A stretch of 64,000 nt of DNA from Thalassobium sp. GTDB lineage: Bacteria; Pseudomonadota; Gammaproteobacteria; Pseudomonadales; Oceanobacteraceae. The notes beneath the pieces were generated by a model. The model searched no databases. It saw nothing but the letters and a program-made list of their open reading frames with translations, and was not told the DNA's origin. The stretch is taken from the NCBI GenBank assembly GCA_002733205.1, contig NVUW01000004.1:186001-250000 (forward strand), read 5' to 3'. Positions 1 to 9,498 of the stretch are shown here, one piece after another. Within the stretch, counting starts at the first letter, position 1; each line of letters opens with the position of its first letter. The position numbers and the translations under genes were made by a program.

Positions 1-72
1 ACCGGCGATAAAACCCACACCAATCCACTTCGGGTAATCCACATCCTGTGCCGCTGGTTGTTGCTCGTTCAT
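1..72 (-). CDS. Partial CDS, N-terminus of an unrecognised protein
   Basis: Only the first 24 codons lie in the window; the gene runs off the left edge. The ATG at 72 is preceded by a purine-rich GGGGAAG ribosome binding site. The translation starts MNEQQPAAQDVDYPKW and then turns hydrophobic (IGVGFIAG), so a membrane segment probably begins near residue 17. It is read in the same direction as ubiX, 90 bp downstream of the ubiX stop, and could be its operon partner. The family cannot be named from this fragment. Confidence 0.6.
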   Translation of the reverse strand, partial: MNEQQPAAQDVDYPKWIGVGFIAG

Positions 73-162
73 ACGTACTTCCCCAATTACTGATAATTAA
101 CTCTTGTGATATGTGTCGCGGCGGCAGACGCACAGCGCGCACAGATATATCCAATCATGCCA

Positions 163-780
163 CTACTGCGGCACGTTATCCTTGCCCCAGGCCGGCATCA
201 GCTGTTGTTCGATGCCTAACTGATTAAGAATACGCGCGACAATAAAATCGATTAAATCCTGAATGCTCTGCGGCTCATGATAAAAGCCCGGACTGGCCGG
301 CAGAATGACGGCTCCCATGCGGGTAAGAGTGAGCATATTCTGCAAATGAATTTCTGAATACGGCGTTTCACGCGGTACCAGAACCAGCTTGCGCCGTTCT
401 TTTAACGCCACATCCGCCGCCCGTTCGATCAGATTATTACTGGCTCCGGTGGCGATGGCCGACAGCGTTCCGGTAGAACACGGGCAAATAACCAATGGTC
501 CTGGCTGACCGGAACCCGAGGCCCAGGGAGCCATCCAGTCTTCGCGGCCAAACACCCGTAATCGTTGCCCGTCTACCTGAAAATACTGTTGTAAAAACGT
601 TGCCTGAGCGGCCGGATTACCTGGCAGGGCCAGTGGTGTTTCGGTGGCAAATACCAGCTGCGCGGCCTTCGACACAATAACATCCACCTGCTCGCCCGCA
701 GCCAGCAAAACTTCAATTAAACGCAAGGCATACAGACTGCCGGACGCACCGGTAATGGCGACACAAATGCGCGAACTCAT
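163..780 (-). CDS. ubiX: Flavin prenyltransferase UbiX
   Basis: UbiX joins dimethylallyl phosphate to reduced FMN to make prenyl-FMN, the cofactor of the UbiD decarboxylase in ubiquinone synthesis. The 205-residue length is normal. The N-terminal flavin/phosphate loop GASGSLYALRL, the PCSTGTLSAIATG segment and the C-terminal PRETPYSEIHLQNM motif are all family hallmarks. The ATG overlaps the stop of mpl in an ATGA arrangement, so the two genes are translationally coupled. ubiX next to mpl is also found in Pseudomonas. Confidence 0.95.
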   Translation of the reverse strand: MSSRICVAITGASGSLYALRLIEVLLAAGEQVDVIVSKAAQLVFATETPLALPGNPAAQATFLQQYFQVDGQRLRVFGREDWMAPWASGSGQPGPLVICPCSTGTLSAIATGASNNLIERAADVALKERRKLVLVPRETPYSEIHLQNMLTLTRMGAVILPASPGFYHEPQSIQDLIDFIVARILNQLGIEQQLMPAWGKDNVPQ

Positions 781-2210
781 ACCCTTGCTCCTCGCTGCTG
801 CAAAGCTGCCAGTAATTTACGTGGCATGCCGGCGAAGCTGCCGTTCGACATCACCACAATACGGTCTCCGGCGCGGGCTTCTGCCAAGACGGCATCAATT
901 AAGGTCTGATGATCAATAAAACTCTGTCCGGCAATGCGGCTGGCAGAGGCAACATCGGCCAGTGACCAGTCGATATTGTCGGGCTGAAACCAGAACGCCA
1001 GATCGGCCGCATCGACGGAAGCCGCCAGCTCAGATTTATGCACCCCCAGCTTCATGGTGTTGGAGCGGGGTTCCAGCACAGCCAGAATCCGGCCCTGCGG
1101 ATTTTCCTGCTGCAAACGCGCGCGGGCACCTTCCAGCGTGGTGGCAATGGCGGTTGGGTGGTGGGCAAAGTCATCGTAAATTTTGATGCCGTTATCGTCA
1201 CCCACCAGCTCCATACGGCGCTTAACCGACGCAAACTCGCTCAAAGCCGCCGCGGCGATTTCTGGCGTTACGCCCATATGGCGGGCGGCCAGCATGGCAG
1301 CAATGGCGTTGCTGACGTTGTGCAGGCCAGTCAGATTCCAGCGCACCTGGGCAGACTGGTCGCCGGCTCCGCTCACCCCGGCTCCGCTCACCCCGGCCTC
1401 GCTCACCCCGGCAACGTTACGCAGACTGAACACCGAAGCATCCGCCGCATCCAGACGCCATTGCCAGTCGGCGTCGTCCTGCTCACTGAAACGCACCACC
1501 GGCGTCCAGCAGCCCTGTGCCAGAACGCGTTCGAGCGCTTCCTCGCCTGCGGGCAGAACAATCTGGCCATTGGCCGGAACGGTACGCACCAGATGATGGA
1601 ACTGACGTTCTATCGCGGCCAAATCGGGGAAAATATCGGCGTGGTCAAATTCAAGGTTGTTCATAATCAGCGTACGCGGCTGGTAATGAACAAATTTGGA
1701 GCGCTTATCAAAAAACGCGGTGTCGTATTCGTCGGCTTCAATAACAAAAAAGGGGGATTCACCCAGGCGCGCTGACACGGAGAAATTCTGCGGTACACCG
1801 CCAATCAGAAACCCCGGCTTCATACCGGCGTATTCGAGAATCCAGGCCAGCATACTGCTGGTTGTGGTTTTGCCGTGGGTGCCGGATACCGCCGCGACCC
1901 AGCGGCCACGCAGCACATACTGCCCCAGCCATTGCGGGCCGGACATATACGCCAGACCACGATTAAGTACATGCTCCACCGATGGGTTACCGCGCGACAT
2001 GGCATTGCCAATAATCACCAGATCGGTATCGGCGGGAATATTGGCCGGATCAAAGCCTTCACTGAGCACAATGCCTGCGGCTTCGAGCTGATCACTCATC
2101 GGCGGATAAACGCCGGCATCACTGCCGGAGACCTCATGCCCGAGCTGTTTGGCCAGTTGTGCCAGAGAGCCCATAAAGGTGCCGCAAATACCGAGAATGT
2201 GCAGACGCAT
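777..2210 (-). CDS. mpl: UDP-N-acetylmuramate:L-Ala-gamma-D-Glu-meso-DAP ligase Mpl
   Basis: Mpl recycles murein: it ligates the tripeptide L-Ala-gamma-D-Glu-meso-DAP recovered from old wall to UDP-MurNAc. The protein opens with the Mur-ligase fold signature MRLHILGICGTFMGSLA, has the ATP loop SGTHGKTTTSSM near residue 110 and the ligase motif KIYDDFAHHPTA around residue 345. I chose the ATG at 2210 because it starts exactly at this conserved motif; an in-frame start at 2279 would add 23 residues without homology. In the middle, near residues 267-283, there is an in-frame repeat of a five-residue unit (Ala/Gly-Val-Ser-rich) coded by three 15-bp tandem copies, which is not typical of the family. 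Confidence 0.94.
   Translation of the reverse strand: MRLHILGICGTFMGSLAQLAKQLGHEVSGSDAGVYPPMSDQLEAAGIVLSEGFDPANIPADTDLVIIGNAMSRGNPSVEHVLNRGLAYMSGPQWLGQYVLRGRWVAAVSGTHGKTTTSSMLAWILEYAGMKPGFLIGGVPQNFSVSARLGESPFFVIEADEYDTAFFDKRSKFVHYQPRTLIMNNLEFDHADIFPDLAAIERQFHHLVRTVPANGQIVLPAGEEALERVLAQGCWTPVVRFSEQDDADWQWRLDAADASVFSLRNVAGVSEAGVSGAGVSGAGDQSAQVRWNLTGLHNVSNAIAAMLAARHMGVTPEIAAAALSEFASVKRRMELVGDDNGIKIYDDFAHHPTAIATTLEGARARLQQENPQGRILAVLEPRSNTMKLGVHKSELAASVDAADLAFWFQPDNIDWSLADVASASRIAGQSFIDHQTLIDAVLAEARAGDRIVVMSNGSFAGMPRKLLAALQQRGARV
1366..1410. repeat. Three tandem 15-bp units inside mpl
   Basis: The plus strand reads GCTCCGCTCACCCCG at 1366 and again at 1381, then GCCTCGCTCACCCCG at 1396 with two changes. 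Because the unit is 15 bp, copy number can change without a frameshift. In Mpl it codes for a short Gly/Ser/Ala/Val linker. Confidence 0.9.
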
Positions 2211-2436
2211 GCTTTCTACCGCTTTTGGATGAATAACCGCGCTAGTGTACTGATAACGCTCTCCGTACCCAAGCACCAAGGCCTGTTCTGCGCTAAAGCA
2301 TCCGGCAACGGCGATGATTTACGTACGATTCCTCCCACTCCGGCCGGCTTTTCCTGACAGCAGCGCTGAAATCCGGTGGTAATTAAGGTAGTATGCGCCG
2401 CAATTTGAACAGATTCCGACCTTTGGGGAAGACAAG

Positions 2437-3405
2437 ATGCAGCGCTTACGGACTTTTTTAGACCACCACTGCGATGATCAGGCACTGGTGGCCGTCATCG
2501 ACGGATTGATGGTGGCCTGTAAAGATATTGCCTACCGTTTACACATGGGCTCTCTGGCCGGCGTACTGGGCAGTGCCGAGCAGGAAAATGTTCAGGGTGA
2601 GTGCCAGAAAAAGCTCGACGTTATCTCTAACGATCTGATCAAGTACTGCCTGAAAGGCATGCCGGAAGTCAAAGGCATGGCCAGTGAAGAAGAAGCGGAT
2701 CCGGTGGCCTGCAACCCGGATGGCGAATTTCTGGTGTTGTTCGACCCTCTCGATGGTTCATCCAATATTGATGTTAACGTGACCGTCGGCACCATTTTCT
2801 CGGTGCTGAAAGCGTCCGCCAACGACGACGCTACCCATGAGTCCACCTACCTGCAAAGCGGCAAGCAGCAGGTTGCCGCCGGTTATGTACTGTATGGCCC
2901 ATCAACACTGCTGGTACTGACCACCGGTAACGGCACCCACACCTTTACTTTGGATCCACGTGTTGGCGAATTTTTCCTGCAACGCGAACATGTAAAGGTT
3001 CCGGCTACCACCAAAGAATTCGCCATCAATATGTCGAACCAGCGTTTCTGGCTGCCGCAAATGCAGAACTATGTTGCAGATCTGCTGGCGGGTGAGGAAG
3101 GTCCGCTGGGTAAGCGTTATAACATGCGCTGGATTGCTTCAATGGTGGCCGAAATTCATCGCATCCTGACCCGTGGTGGCATCTTTATGTACCCTTACGA
3201 CAGCCGCGAGCCACAGAAGCCTGGCAAACTGCGCCTGATGTATGAAGGCAATCCGATGAGCATGCTGATCGAACAGGCCGGCGGTAAGGCTTCCACGGCG
3301 TTTGAAGACATTGTCGCCGTTGAACCGACCAGTATTCACCAGCGTGTATCCGTCGTTATGGGATCGGCCGACGAAGTGGAAACCGTTATCCGCTACCACG
3401 CCTGA
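2437..3405 (+). CDS. fbp: Class I fructose-1,6-bisphosphatase
   Basis: This enzyme removes the 1-phosphate from fructose 1,6-bisphosphate in gluconeogenesis. The 322-residue protein has the metal and substrate motif LVLFDPLDGSSNIDVN near residue 105 and the C-terminal GGIFMYP...KPGKLRLMYE segment of class I enzymes. The ATG at 2437 is preceded by GGGGAAGACAAG, a usable ribosome binding site. It is a single-gene unit: mpl is divergent on the left and a bidirectional terminator follows. A gluconeogenic enzyme fits a cell living on fatty or organic acids (inference). Confidence 0.95.
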   Translation: MQRLRTFLDHHCDDQALVAVIDGLMVACKDIAYRLHMGSLAGVLGSAEQENVQGECQKKLDVISNDLIKYCLKGMPEVKGMASEEEADPVACNPDGEFLVLFDPLDGSSNIDVNVTVGTIFSVLKASANDDATHESTYLQSGKQQVAAGYVLYGPSTLLVLTTGNGTHTFTLDPRVGEFFLQREHVKVPATTKEFAINMSNQRFWLPQMQNYVADLLAGEEGPLGKRYNMRWIASMVAEIHRILTRGGIFMYPYDSREPQKPGKLRLMYEGNPMSMLIEQAGGKASTAFEDIVAVEPTSIHQRVSVVMGSADEVETVIRYHA

Positions 3406-3464
3406 ACCTGACGGGCTTAACGTGCGAGAGCACGGCCCGCAGCGTGACCGCCACAAATGGCGGA

Positions 3465-3500
3465 CCTAAAAAAAAACCCGCTGCTGCGGGTTTTTTTAGG
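3465..3500. terminator. Bidirectional terminator fbp / hybrid kinase
   Basis: CCTAAAAAAAAACCCGC, loop TGCT, then GCGGGTTTTTTTAGG. The stem has T-runs on both strands and separates two convergent genes. Confidence 0.9.
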
Positions 3501-3528
3501 GCTGTTTTCTGCCGGCTGCTGGCTGCAG

Positions 3529-5412
3529 TCAGAGTTCCGTACTTTCCTGCAACAGCCATTTGGTCACCATCGCTTTAACCATCGCGACATTTAGCGGTTT
3601 GGCCATATAGTCATCCATGCCGGCGTCGCGGCATCTATCCTGAATCTGATCGGTGGTGTTGGCGGTACAGGCCACAATCGGTGTGGTCAGTCCGGCATCG
3701 CGTAAACGCCGGGTGGTTTCAAAGCCGTCCAGTCCCGGCATCTGACAATCCATCAGAATCAGATCAAACTGCTGAGACTTAACCCGCTCCAGTGACTCTT
3801 CTCCTGAACTGACAGTATTAACCTGCATCTGCGGACATACTTTCAGCAGCATTTTTTCGGCCACTTTAGAGTTCACCGGATTATCCTCGACGATCAGGGT
3901 ACGCAATCCCTGTGCAGCCACGGCATGCGGACTGTGTTCACTCACTGGCGTACGCCCAAGCGGAAACTCAACCAACACTTTGGTGCCGCCATTGATACCA
4001 TCAAAAATTTCAATCTGGCCGCCCAGGATGCGGCTGATGTGATGACTGATGGTTAAACCCAGACCGATTCCGGCATGGCGGCGGTTGAACGACGAATTAA
4101 CCTGGGCGAACGCTTCCAGTACCTGTTGCTTTTGATTTTCAGGAATGCCGATACCGGTATCGGTGACACTGATGGTCAGCCAGTCATGCTCGTCGCGTTT
4201 GATTAACTGCAGCTGGACCACGACCATGCCACTATCTGTAAACTTAATGGCGTTATCGACTAAATGGCGGACGACCTGACGCACCAGCGATGGATCAAAA
4301 CGAATGGCATCACGCTGCAATGCAGCATCGTAATCCACTACAAGCGACAGTTCTTTTTCCAGCGCACGCAAAGAAAAATCCTGAATCAGGTTATGCAGAA
4401 CATCCGGTAATTTCTGTTCTTTAAACACCACCGGTAATTTATTCTTCTCGGTATCAACCACCACCAGAACGTCTTCCAGCAACTGCGTTAGATGAGTCAG
4501 TGACTGGTCAGCGGTGCGTTTATAATCGTTAAACTCTTCCCGGCTGATATCCTGCTCAAGCAATTGCAGCATGCCGATAGCACCGTTTAATGGTGTACGT
4601 AATTCATGACTCATCATCGCCAGAAATTCACTTTTAGCCCGGCTCGCCTGCTGGGTTTTCTGCTGTTCAGTCATTAATTGCAGAGTGTAACGTTGCTGAT
4701 CTTTTTCTGCCTGATGCAGGGACTGCGCCAGCTGATTGGCATTCACCTGAAGATGACCAATTTCAGCACCATCATCGACGTTAATACGATCATTGGTATT
4801 ACCATTCGCCAGACGGGCAATAAACAGCGCAAGCTTTTCCAGCGAAGGAATAATCGACAGCGAAGCCGCATGGCCAATAAAAAAAGCCAGCAACACCACA
4901 CCCAAGCCCGCCAGCAATGACTGTTGCAGAGTAGCTATTTCCCGATCACGGGTAAATGTATCGGCCATTCCCAGACGAATGTAACCCAGTATTGTGGACT
5001 CGGTTGCGCCATCACCAAATTCAGAGAATTCATCCAAACTCTGAACCTGGCGAATAATGTCATAACGCAGATAACGGATATCTTCAGCCGGAACGTCAGT
5101 AAAACGTGCGGTTTTTTCATCCAATACGATGCGCCCGGCAGCATCGTGAATTTGTATAGCAACAATTGCCGGCTGAGATAATGCCGAGTGAACCAGAGGA
5201 GACAGCAATTCGTAATTGCCGGAAATAATCGGGTATTCGGCAGATACGCCGATATTTTCCAGCACAATACGGGCGATGCTCTGATTTTCCTGACGGATAT
5301 CAGACCAGCGGTTGACCATATGGTAAGTCGTCAGCAACAGCACAACGATTAAAGCCGGCACAGTACCGACCAGCAGAATCCTCCGCCGGATCGACCACTG
5401 ACGCAGGCTCAT
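3529..5412 (-). CDS. BarA-like hybrid sensor histidine kinase with receiver domain
   Basis: Inner-membrane sensor of 627 residues. One membrane helix lies near residues 13-31, an extracytoplasmic sensor region follows (it resembles the BarA-type N-terminal domain, ENIGVSAEYPIISGNYE), then a second helix near 165-185, a HAMP linker, a HisKA domain with the phosphate-accepting His in MMSHELRTPLNG (about residue 270), an ATPase domain (NAIKFTDSG, VTDTGIGIPE) and a C-terminal receiver with the Asp in DLILMDCQMPG. Unlike BarA it has no Hpt domain, so phosphate must pass to a separate Hpt protein. Its ATG overlaps the stop of the upstream binding-protein gene, so it is the last gene of the receptor/binding-protein/kinase operon. 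Confidence 0.9.
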   Translation of the reverse strand: MSLRQWSIRRRILLVGTVPALIVVLLLTTYHMVNRWSDIRQENQSIARIVLENIGVSAEYPIISGNYELLSPLVHSALSQPAIVAIQIHDAAGRIVLDEKTARFTDVPAEDIRYLRYDIIRQVQSLDEFSEFGDGATESTILGYIRLGMADTFTRDREIATLQQSLLAGLGVVLLAFFIGHAASLSIIPSLEKLALFIARLANGNTNDRINVDDGAEIGHLQVNANQLAQSLHQAEKDQQRYTLQLMTEQQKTQQASRAKSEFLAMMSHELRTPLNGAIGMLQLLEQDISREEFNDYKRTADQSLTHLTQLLEDVLVVVDTEKNKLPVVFKEQKLPDVLHNLIQDFSLRALEKELSLVVDYDAALQRDAIRFDPSLVRQVVRHLVDNAIKFTDSGMVVVQLQLIKRDEHDWLTISVTDTGIGIPENQKQQVLEAFAQVNSSFNRRHAGIGLGLTISHHISRILGGQIEIFDGINGGTKVLVEFPLGRTPVSEHSPHAVAAQGLRTLIVEDNPVNSKVAEKMLLKVCPQMQVNTVSSGEESLERVKSQQFDLILMDCQMPGLDGFETTRRLRDAGLTTPIVACTANTTDQIQDRCRDAGMDDYMAKPLNVAMVKAMVTKWLLQESTEL

Positions 5413-6323
5413 CAGTGTTCCCTCTCGCCTTTTGCCAGCTGCGCCGCCAGGGCGTCTGCGTCAGGCAGTAATAAATTGAGAGAGCGACCAACCTGCTGGT
5501 TATAGCGGACTTTGAAATAAGGATTGTAATCCGCATCCGGCCATACCTGCTCTTTCAGACCAGTCAGCAGAATTTCACTGAGGCGATGGGCAACATCATC
5601 AATATCGCTGTACGTCGTCGCTAACGCACCGGCTTTAATATAGGCACTTGATGGACCAATTAACGGTTTGTTCTGCCGATAAGCGGTGATGAGAATGTTT
5701 TTAATATTGGTCGAACTGTACAGTTCGGTATCGTATGTACCGATCAGAGCGTGACTGTTTTTCAACAAATCAAGCAACGCTCGATTAAGGTTATCGTATT
5801 GATCGACAAAATAAGGCGTCACCAGAGACTGCTGCAGCGGCATTGCCGACAAACCGCTATTTTTCCATTGCGATTTATCCTGTACCAGCACACCCAATGG
5901 ACGATCATGGCCAAGAATACTTTTCGCCATCGCCACCTGACGCTTAAGCGGAGGCTCAAGATAGAGTGCTGACGCCAGTTGCTGCCGATAAGCCGCTACC
6001 GCATCGCGACTGACAAACACAGCAACAGCGGCCGGAGAATCGTTAAAAGACCAGGCTTCCAACGCCTGGGGGCCAACCAGTACAACGGCACTATAAGATT
6101 GCCAGCCGGCCGAAGGTGGCTCATTCAGCAACCGCAGTTCGGATCCGACATTAAGAAGAGAGGTTGTTTTCTCGACCAGCTGTTCAACGGATGGGAGTTT
6201 TTCATGGGCGACAAACGCGACACGCACATCTTCTGCATGCGCAGAAAATGCCAGCATACATGTCAGTAAACATGTACCAAGCCAGCGATAAACGTGATGT
6301 GCATCCTTGCAACAAAAATCCAT
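5412..6323 (-). CDS. Periplasmic ABC-type binding-protein-like sensor partner
   Basis: A 303-residue exported protein. Residues 1-30 form a signal peptide ending in SAHA. The rest looks like the uncharacterised ABC-type periplasmic component family (DUF534/TrpX-like): ligand-lobe features such as AVVLVGPQALEAW, GHDRPLGVLV and LIGTYDTELYSS. No ABC permease or ATPase is nearby, so it is more likely to present a ligand to the kinase encoded directly downstream than to feed a transporter (inference from overlapping gene ends: ATG here shares a base with the receptor stop, TAATG, and its stop overlaps the kinase ATG). Confidence 0.75.
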   Translation of the reverse strand: MDFCCKDAHHVYRWLGTCLLTCMLAFSAHAEDVRVAFVAHEKLPSVEQLVEKTTSLLNVGSELRLLNEPPSAGWQSYSAVVLVGPQALEAWSFNDSPAAVAVFVSRDAVAAYRQQLASALYLEPPLKRQVAMAKSILGHDRPLGVLVQDKSQWKNSGLSAMPLQQSLVTPYFVDQYDNLNRALLDLLKNSHALIGTYDTELYSSTNIKNILITAYRQNKPLIGPSSAYIKAGALATTYSDIDDVAHRLSEILLTGLKEQVWPDADYNPYFKVRYNQQVGRSLNLLLPDADALAAQLAKGEREH

Positions 6324-8614
6324 TAAAAATCGAGCCCTACCTGAAAGTAATACAAGTCACGGGTTGAATAGCGCTGATCGGCATAAGCCAGGGAATCATC
6401 ATCGATCAGGTGCTGTAAAAAGAAACCTGCCCATGGATTGTAATGACCCAGAGACCAGGTTTTCCTGGTATTAATCTCGTAACGACGATAACGGTTGGTG
6501 TCGTTATAAGCATCCAGCCAGAAGTGCGAGGCGGTCAGACTCCAGCTGTCGCCCTGATGGTGCCAGCTGACGACCAGATTATCTTTTGCGGTCTGTCGTA
6601 ATTCAACCACCGACAGAGAACGACGTTGTTTTTCCGTCAATTCAGAAGTATCCCCAAGGGTTACGTCCGCATCAATATAAGCGGCTGTCAACCAAAACCA
6701 GTTATGGCTGTCAGCCTGCCATTGTAACTGCATTTCTGCGCCATTGATATTCATCTTAGTATCAGATTCAACCGACAAAGAATTCAGGGCGATATGATCA
6801 GAAATTAATTGTGTCAGCTTGTCCTGATAGACTTTTACGTCCAACTCCAGATTCAGGTCGGAGAATTTTCCATAATAACCAAGCTCTGTACTGGTAATTT
6901 TTTCATGCTTAAGATCACGTGAATCAGCCGTCTGATTAACATAAATCCGACCATCATCAAGGTTCAGATAATTATCGCTGAGGTTACTCACACGAATGGA
7001 ATATTCAGGTTCCTGTTCGAGCAGATCCGGAGAACGCACCGCTTCGGAATATACCAGACGGATACTGTGCTGCGGCGCGAGTAGCCAGTTAAGCGCAACC
7101 CGTGGTGAGAAAGCGTTATCGTTGGTGTCTTCAACTTCATACATAGCACCGGCATTCAACAACAGATAAGACGTCATCCGCCATTCTGCATTGGCAAATA
7201 AGCGATACGTGTCGTTATGAACCTGACCATTAAAGTACGTTTGTGAATCTACCTGGTCACGGCGGAAACTGACTCCGGAAACAGTGCGCAATGTGTCGCT
7301 CCACTGCATCGTATCCTGCCATTCAATATCGTAACGATCCTCACGTAAATCGCGCTCGGTATCGCCGCAAACCATGTCGGTGAGTTGAGAGAAATCGGTT
7401 CCGTTAAAACCACGGGTATAGATATTGCGGGCGCTGTCTAACTGCTCCTGAGTAATATCCAACGCCAATCCCTGATTCGCCAGAAGTAATGCTTCAACCT
7501 GATCAGGCGTTACCAGACCAGCAGCGATTCCACCGACCAGGTTATCACCATCCGTTGTACCAATAAGACTGGTGATTCCCAGAACCGAATTGCTCCACTG
7601 CGGATTATCCTGATACAAACTGAATAATTCCGGATCCAGCGAAATGGTCGGCAAGCAGGCGGAGCTGCGCTGTTTACGACTGTCGGTCTGCCAGTAAGCC
7701 TGCAAGTGCGAACTGTGGGCGGTACTGAATTCCTTACGCACCCGGGTCCACAGATACCCTTGTCTGGTCTCCTGATCCGGAGCATCCAGTTCATAAGACT
7801 CACGGCGGATATCCGTGTTTCCCTGCTTCAGCGATGCCTGCAGACTAAGCTGCGTGCTGCTGTCGACCGGACGATTAAAATAGGCACTAACAAATCCATG
7901 GCGGCGACTGTCACGATACTCATCATCGCCACCGGTCGCATTGCGCCCGTCAAAGCCATCATCAGCCCGGATCTGCGCGGTAACACGATAACTGTTCTGA
8001 TGACGTTCACCGGAATAGCTGACGAAGCCATCGTCCACGCCGTTATTGCCACTACGGTAACGTACGCGGGTACCCAGAGTATCGCCCGGATGCTTGGTGA
8101 CGATGTTGATCACACCGAGAAAAGAATTTGCGCCATAAGTAGCCGCGTTTGGGCCACGGGTAACTTCGATCCGCAGAATATCTTCCATCGCCACCGGAAT
8201 ATCATCCCAGACCACCGAAGCAATACCCGCTTTAAACACCGAGCGTCCATCCACCAGCACCTGTAAACGACGCATAATATTAGGATTGGAAGCGTGATAG
8301 GCAATTGAGGCATTATTTTCGTCGTCGCCATGACCCATACTCATGCCCGGCACAAAGCGCATCAACTCAGGCAGGGTACGTACCCCCCAGGCGGCAATCT
8401 GTGCGGCTTCAATCACGGTCACACTGGCCGGAACCTCGGCACGGGGCTGCTTCAGGCGGGATGCTGTCAGCACCACCGGAATGTCGTCATCCAGGACGAA
8501 GGGTGCATCCAGCTCAAAATCGTCATATTCGTCCGCCAGCAACGCCTCTGATGCGATCAAAGCGCCACATATGCTGAATATGGTTAATGTTTTTGACATG
8601 GTTGTTTTGGTCAT
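6323..8614 (-). CDS. TonB-dependent outer-membrane receptor
   Basis: Outer-membrane receptor of about 763 residues. After a signal peptide (SKTLTIFSICGALIASEALLA) comes the plug domain with PVVLTASRLKQPRAEVPASV and RIEVTRGPNAATYGANSFLGVINIVTK, followed by a beta-barrel ending in an aromatic residue (YYFQVGLDF). This plug type is seen in cobalamin/siderophore-like receptors, but the ligand is unknown. I set the start at the ATG at 8614; the ATG at 8599 is an alternative, and the in-frame start further upstream gives no signal peptide. First gene of an operon with a binding-protein-like gene and a hybrid kinase, suggesting a ligand-sensing rather than plain uptake role. Confidence 0.88.
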   Translation of the reverse strand: MTKTTMSKTLTIFSICGALIASEALLADEYDDFELDAPFVLDDDIPVVLTASRLKQPRAEVPASVTVIEAAQIAAWGVRTLPELMRFVPGMSMGHGDDENNASIAYHASNPNIMRRLQVLVDGRSVFKAGIASVVWDDIPVAMEDILRIEVTRGPNAATYGANSFLGVINIVTKHPGDTLGTRVRYRSGNNGVDDGFVSYSGERHQNSYRVTAQIRADDGFDGRNATGGDDEYRDSRRHGFVSAYFNRPVDSSTQLSLQASLKQGNTDIRRESYELDAPDQETRQGYLWTRVRKEFSTAHSSHLQAYWQTDSRKQRSSACLPTISLDPELFSLYQDNPQWSNSVLGITSLIGTTDGDNLVGGIAAGLVTPDQVEALLLANQGLALDITQEQLDSARNIYTRGFNGTDFSQLTDMVCGDTERDLREDRYDIEWQDTMQWSDTLRTVSGVSFRRDQVDSQTYFNGQVHNDTYRLFANAEWRMTSYLLLNAGAMYEVEDTNDNAFSPRVALNWLLAPQHSIRLVYSEAVRSPDLLEQEPEYSIRVSNLSDNYLNLDDGRIYVNQTADSRDLKHEKITSTELGYYGKFSDLNLELDVKVYQDKLTQLISDHIALNSLSVESDTKMNINGAEMQLQWQADSHNWFWLTAAYIDADVTLGDTSELTEKQRRSLSVVELRQTAKDNLVVSWHHQGDSWSLTASHFWLDAYNDTNRYRRYEINTRKTWSLGHYNPWAGFFLQHLIDDDSLAYADQRYSTRDLYYFQVGLDF

Positions 8615-8869
8615 TCTACACACCAGAACCCCGGTATTAGTCGGAAATAGCACTCAGTTTTACGTCCTGCCTGCTCAATACCCGGTGTCCATTCGGGCTA
8701 TACGGAACCGCGTTAACGGGTACTGACGCATGCAGAGACTTTATTGGAGTCTAGGCGCCAGTGTGCCATCGGTAAACGTTGAGGCGCTTTATACTTATGG
8801 CAGACTGACAGAGCAAGGCCCAGTCGATATAATCCGCGCATTCTGTTCATTAACCCTTAGGAAACCCCT

Positions 8870-9406
8870 ATGAGCTACAACTCCATTCCGGCCGGTAAAG
8901 ACCTGCCTAACGATTTCTACGTTGTCATCGAAATTCCGGCCAACCATGCGCCAATCAAATACGAAATCGATAAAGATATGGACTGCCTGCTGGTTGACCG
9001 TTTCATGGCAACGCCCATGTTTTACCCAGCCAACTACGGCTACATCCCGCACACACTGGCAGACGACGGCGATGCGCTGGACGTACTGGTTATTACCCCC
9101 TACCCGGTTCAGCCAGGTTCCGTTATCCGTGCCCGCGCAGTCGGTGTTCTGAACATGGAAGACGAAGCCGGTGGCGATGCCAAGCTGGTTGCTGTGCCAC
9201 ATGAAAAACTGACCCAGATGTATAACAACGTGAACGACATCGACGATGTTCCACAACTGCTGCGCGACCAGATCGCCCATTTCTTTGAAAACTACAAAGA
9301 TCTGGAAAAAGGCAAGTGGGTTAAAGTTCAGGGCTGGGGCAATGCAGAAGAAGCCCGTGGCATGATCGTTAAAGCCGCTGAAGCTGAAGCTGCGAAAAAA
9401 GGCTGA
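8870..9406 (+). CDS. ppa: Inorganic pyrophosphatase (family I)
   Basis: Cytoplasmic hydrolysis of pyrophosphate, which pulls biosynthetic reactions forward. The length of 178 residues is typical. The signature [10 protein letters not shown] near residues 65-74 carries the metal-binding aspartates, and KYEIDKD and [12 protein letters not shown] are also conserved. RBS: AGGAAACCCCT directly before the ATG. It is transcribed alone and ends in a strong bidirectional terminator. Confidence 0.97.
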   Translation: MSYNSIPAGKDLPNDFYVVIEIPANHAPIKYEIDKDMDCLLVDRFMATPMFYPANYGYIPHTLADDGDALDVLVITPYPVQPGSVIRARAVGVLNMEDEAGGDAKLVAVPHEKLTQMYNNVNDIDDVPQLLRDQIAHFFENYKDLEKGKWVKVQGWGNAEEARGMIVKAAEAEAAKKG

Positions 9407-9430
9407 TTACCGCCTGCGGACACATCAGCA

Positions 9431-9464
9431 CAATAAAAAGGGAGCCTCGGCTCCCTTTTTATTG
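9431..9464. terminator. Bidirectional terminator ppa / LOV gene
   Basis: A perfect inverted repeat of 16 bp: CAATAAAAAGGGAGCC, two loop bases TC, then GGCTCCCTTTTTATTG. It serves the convergent genes ppa and the LOV protein. Confidence 0.95.
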
Positions 9465-9498
9465 TCTCTCGAGTACCTCTGAATAATTCAGAGGAGCC

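Noticed and set aside
1038-1775. 245-codon frame antisense to mpl
   Set aside because: Lies wholly inside a confidently identified gene on the other strand and contains the antisense of the tandem repeat; no protein features.
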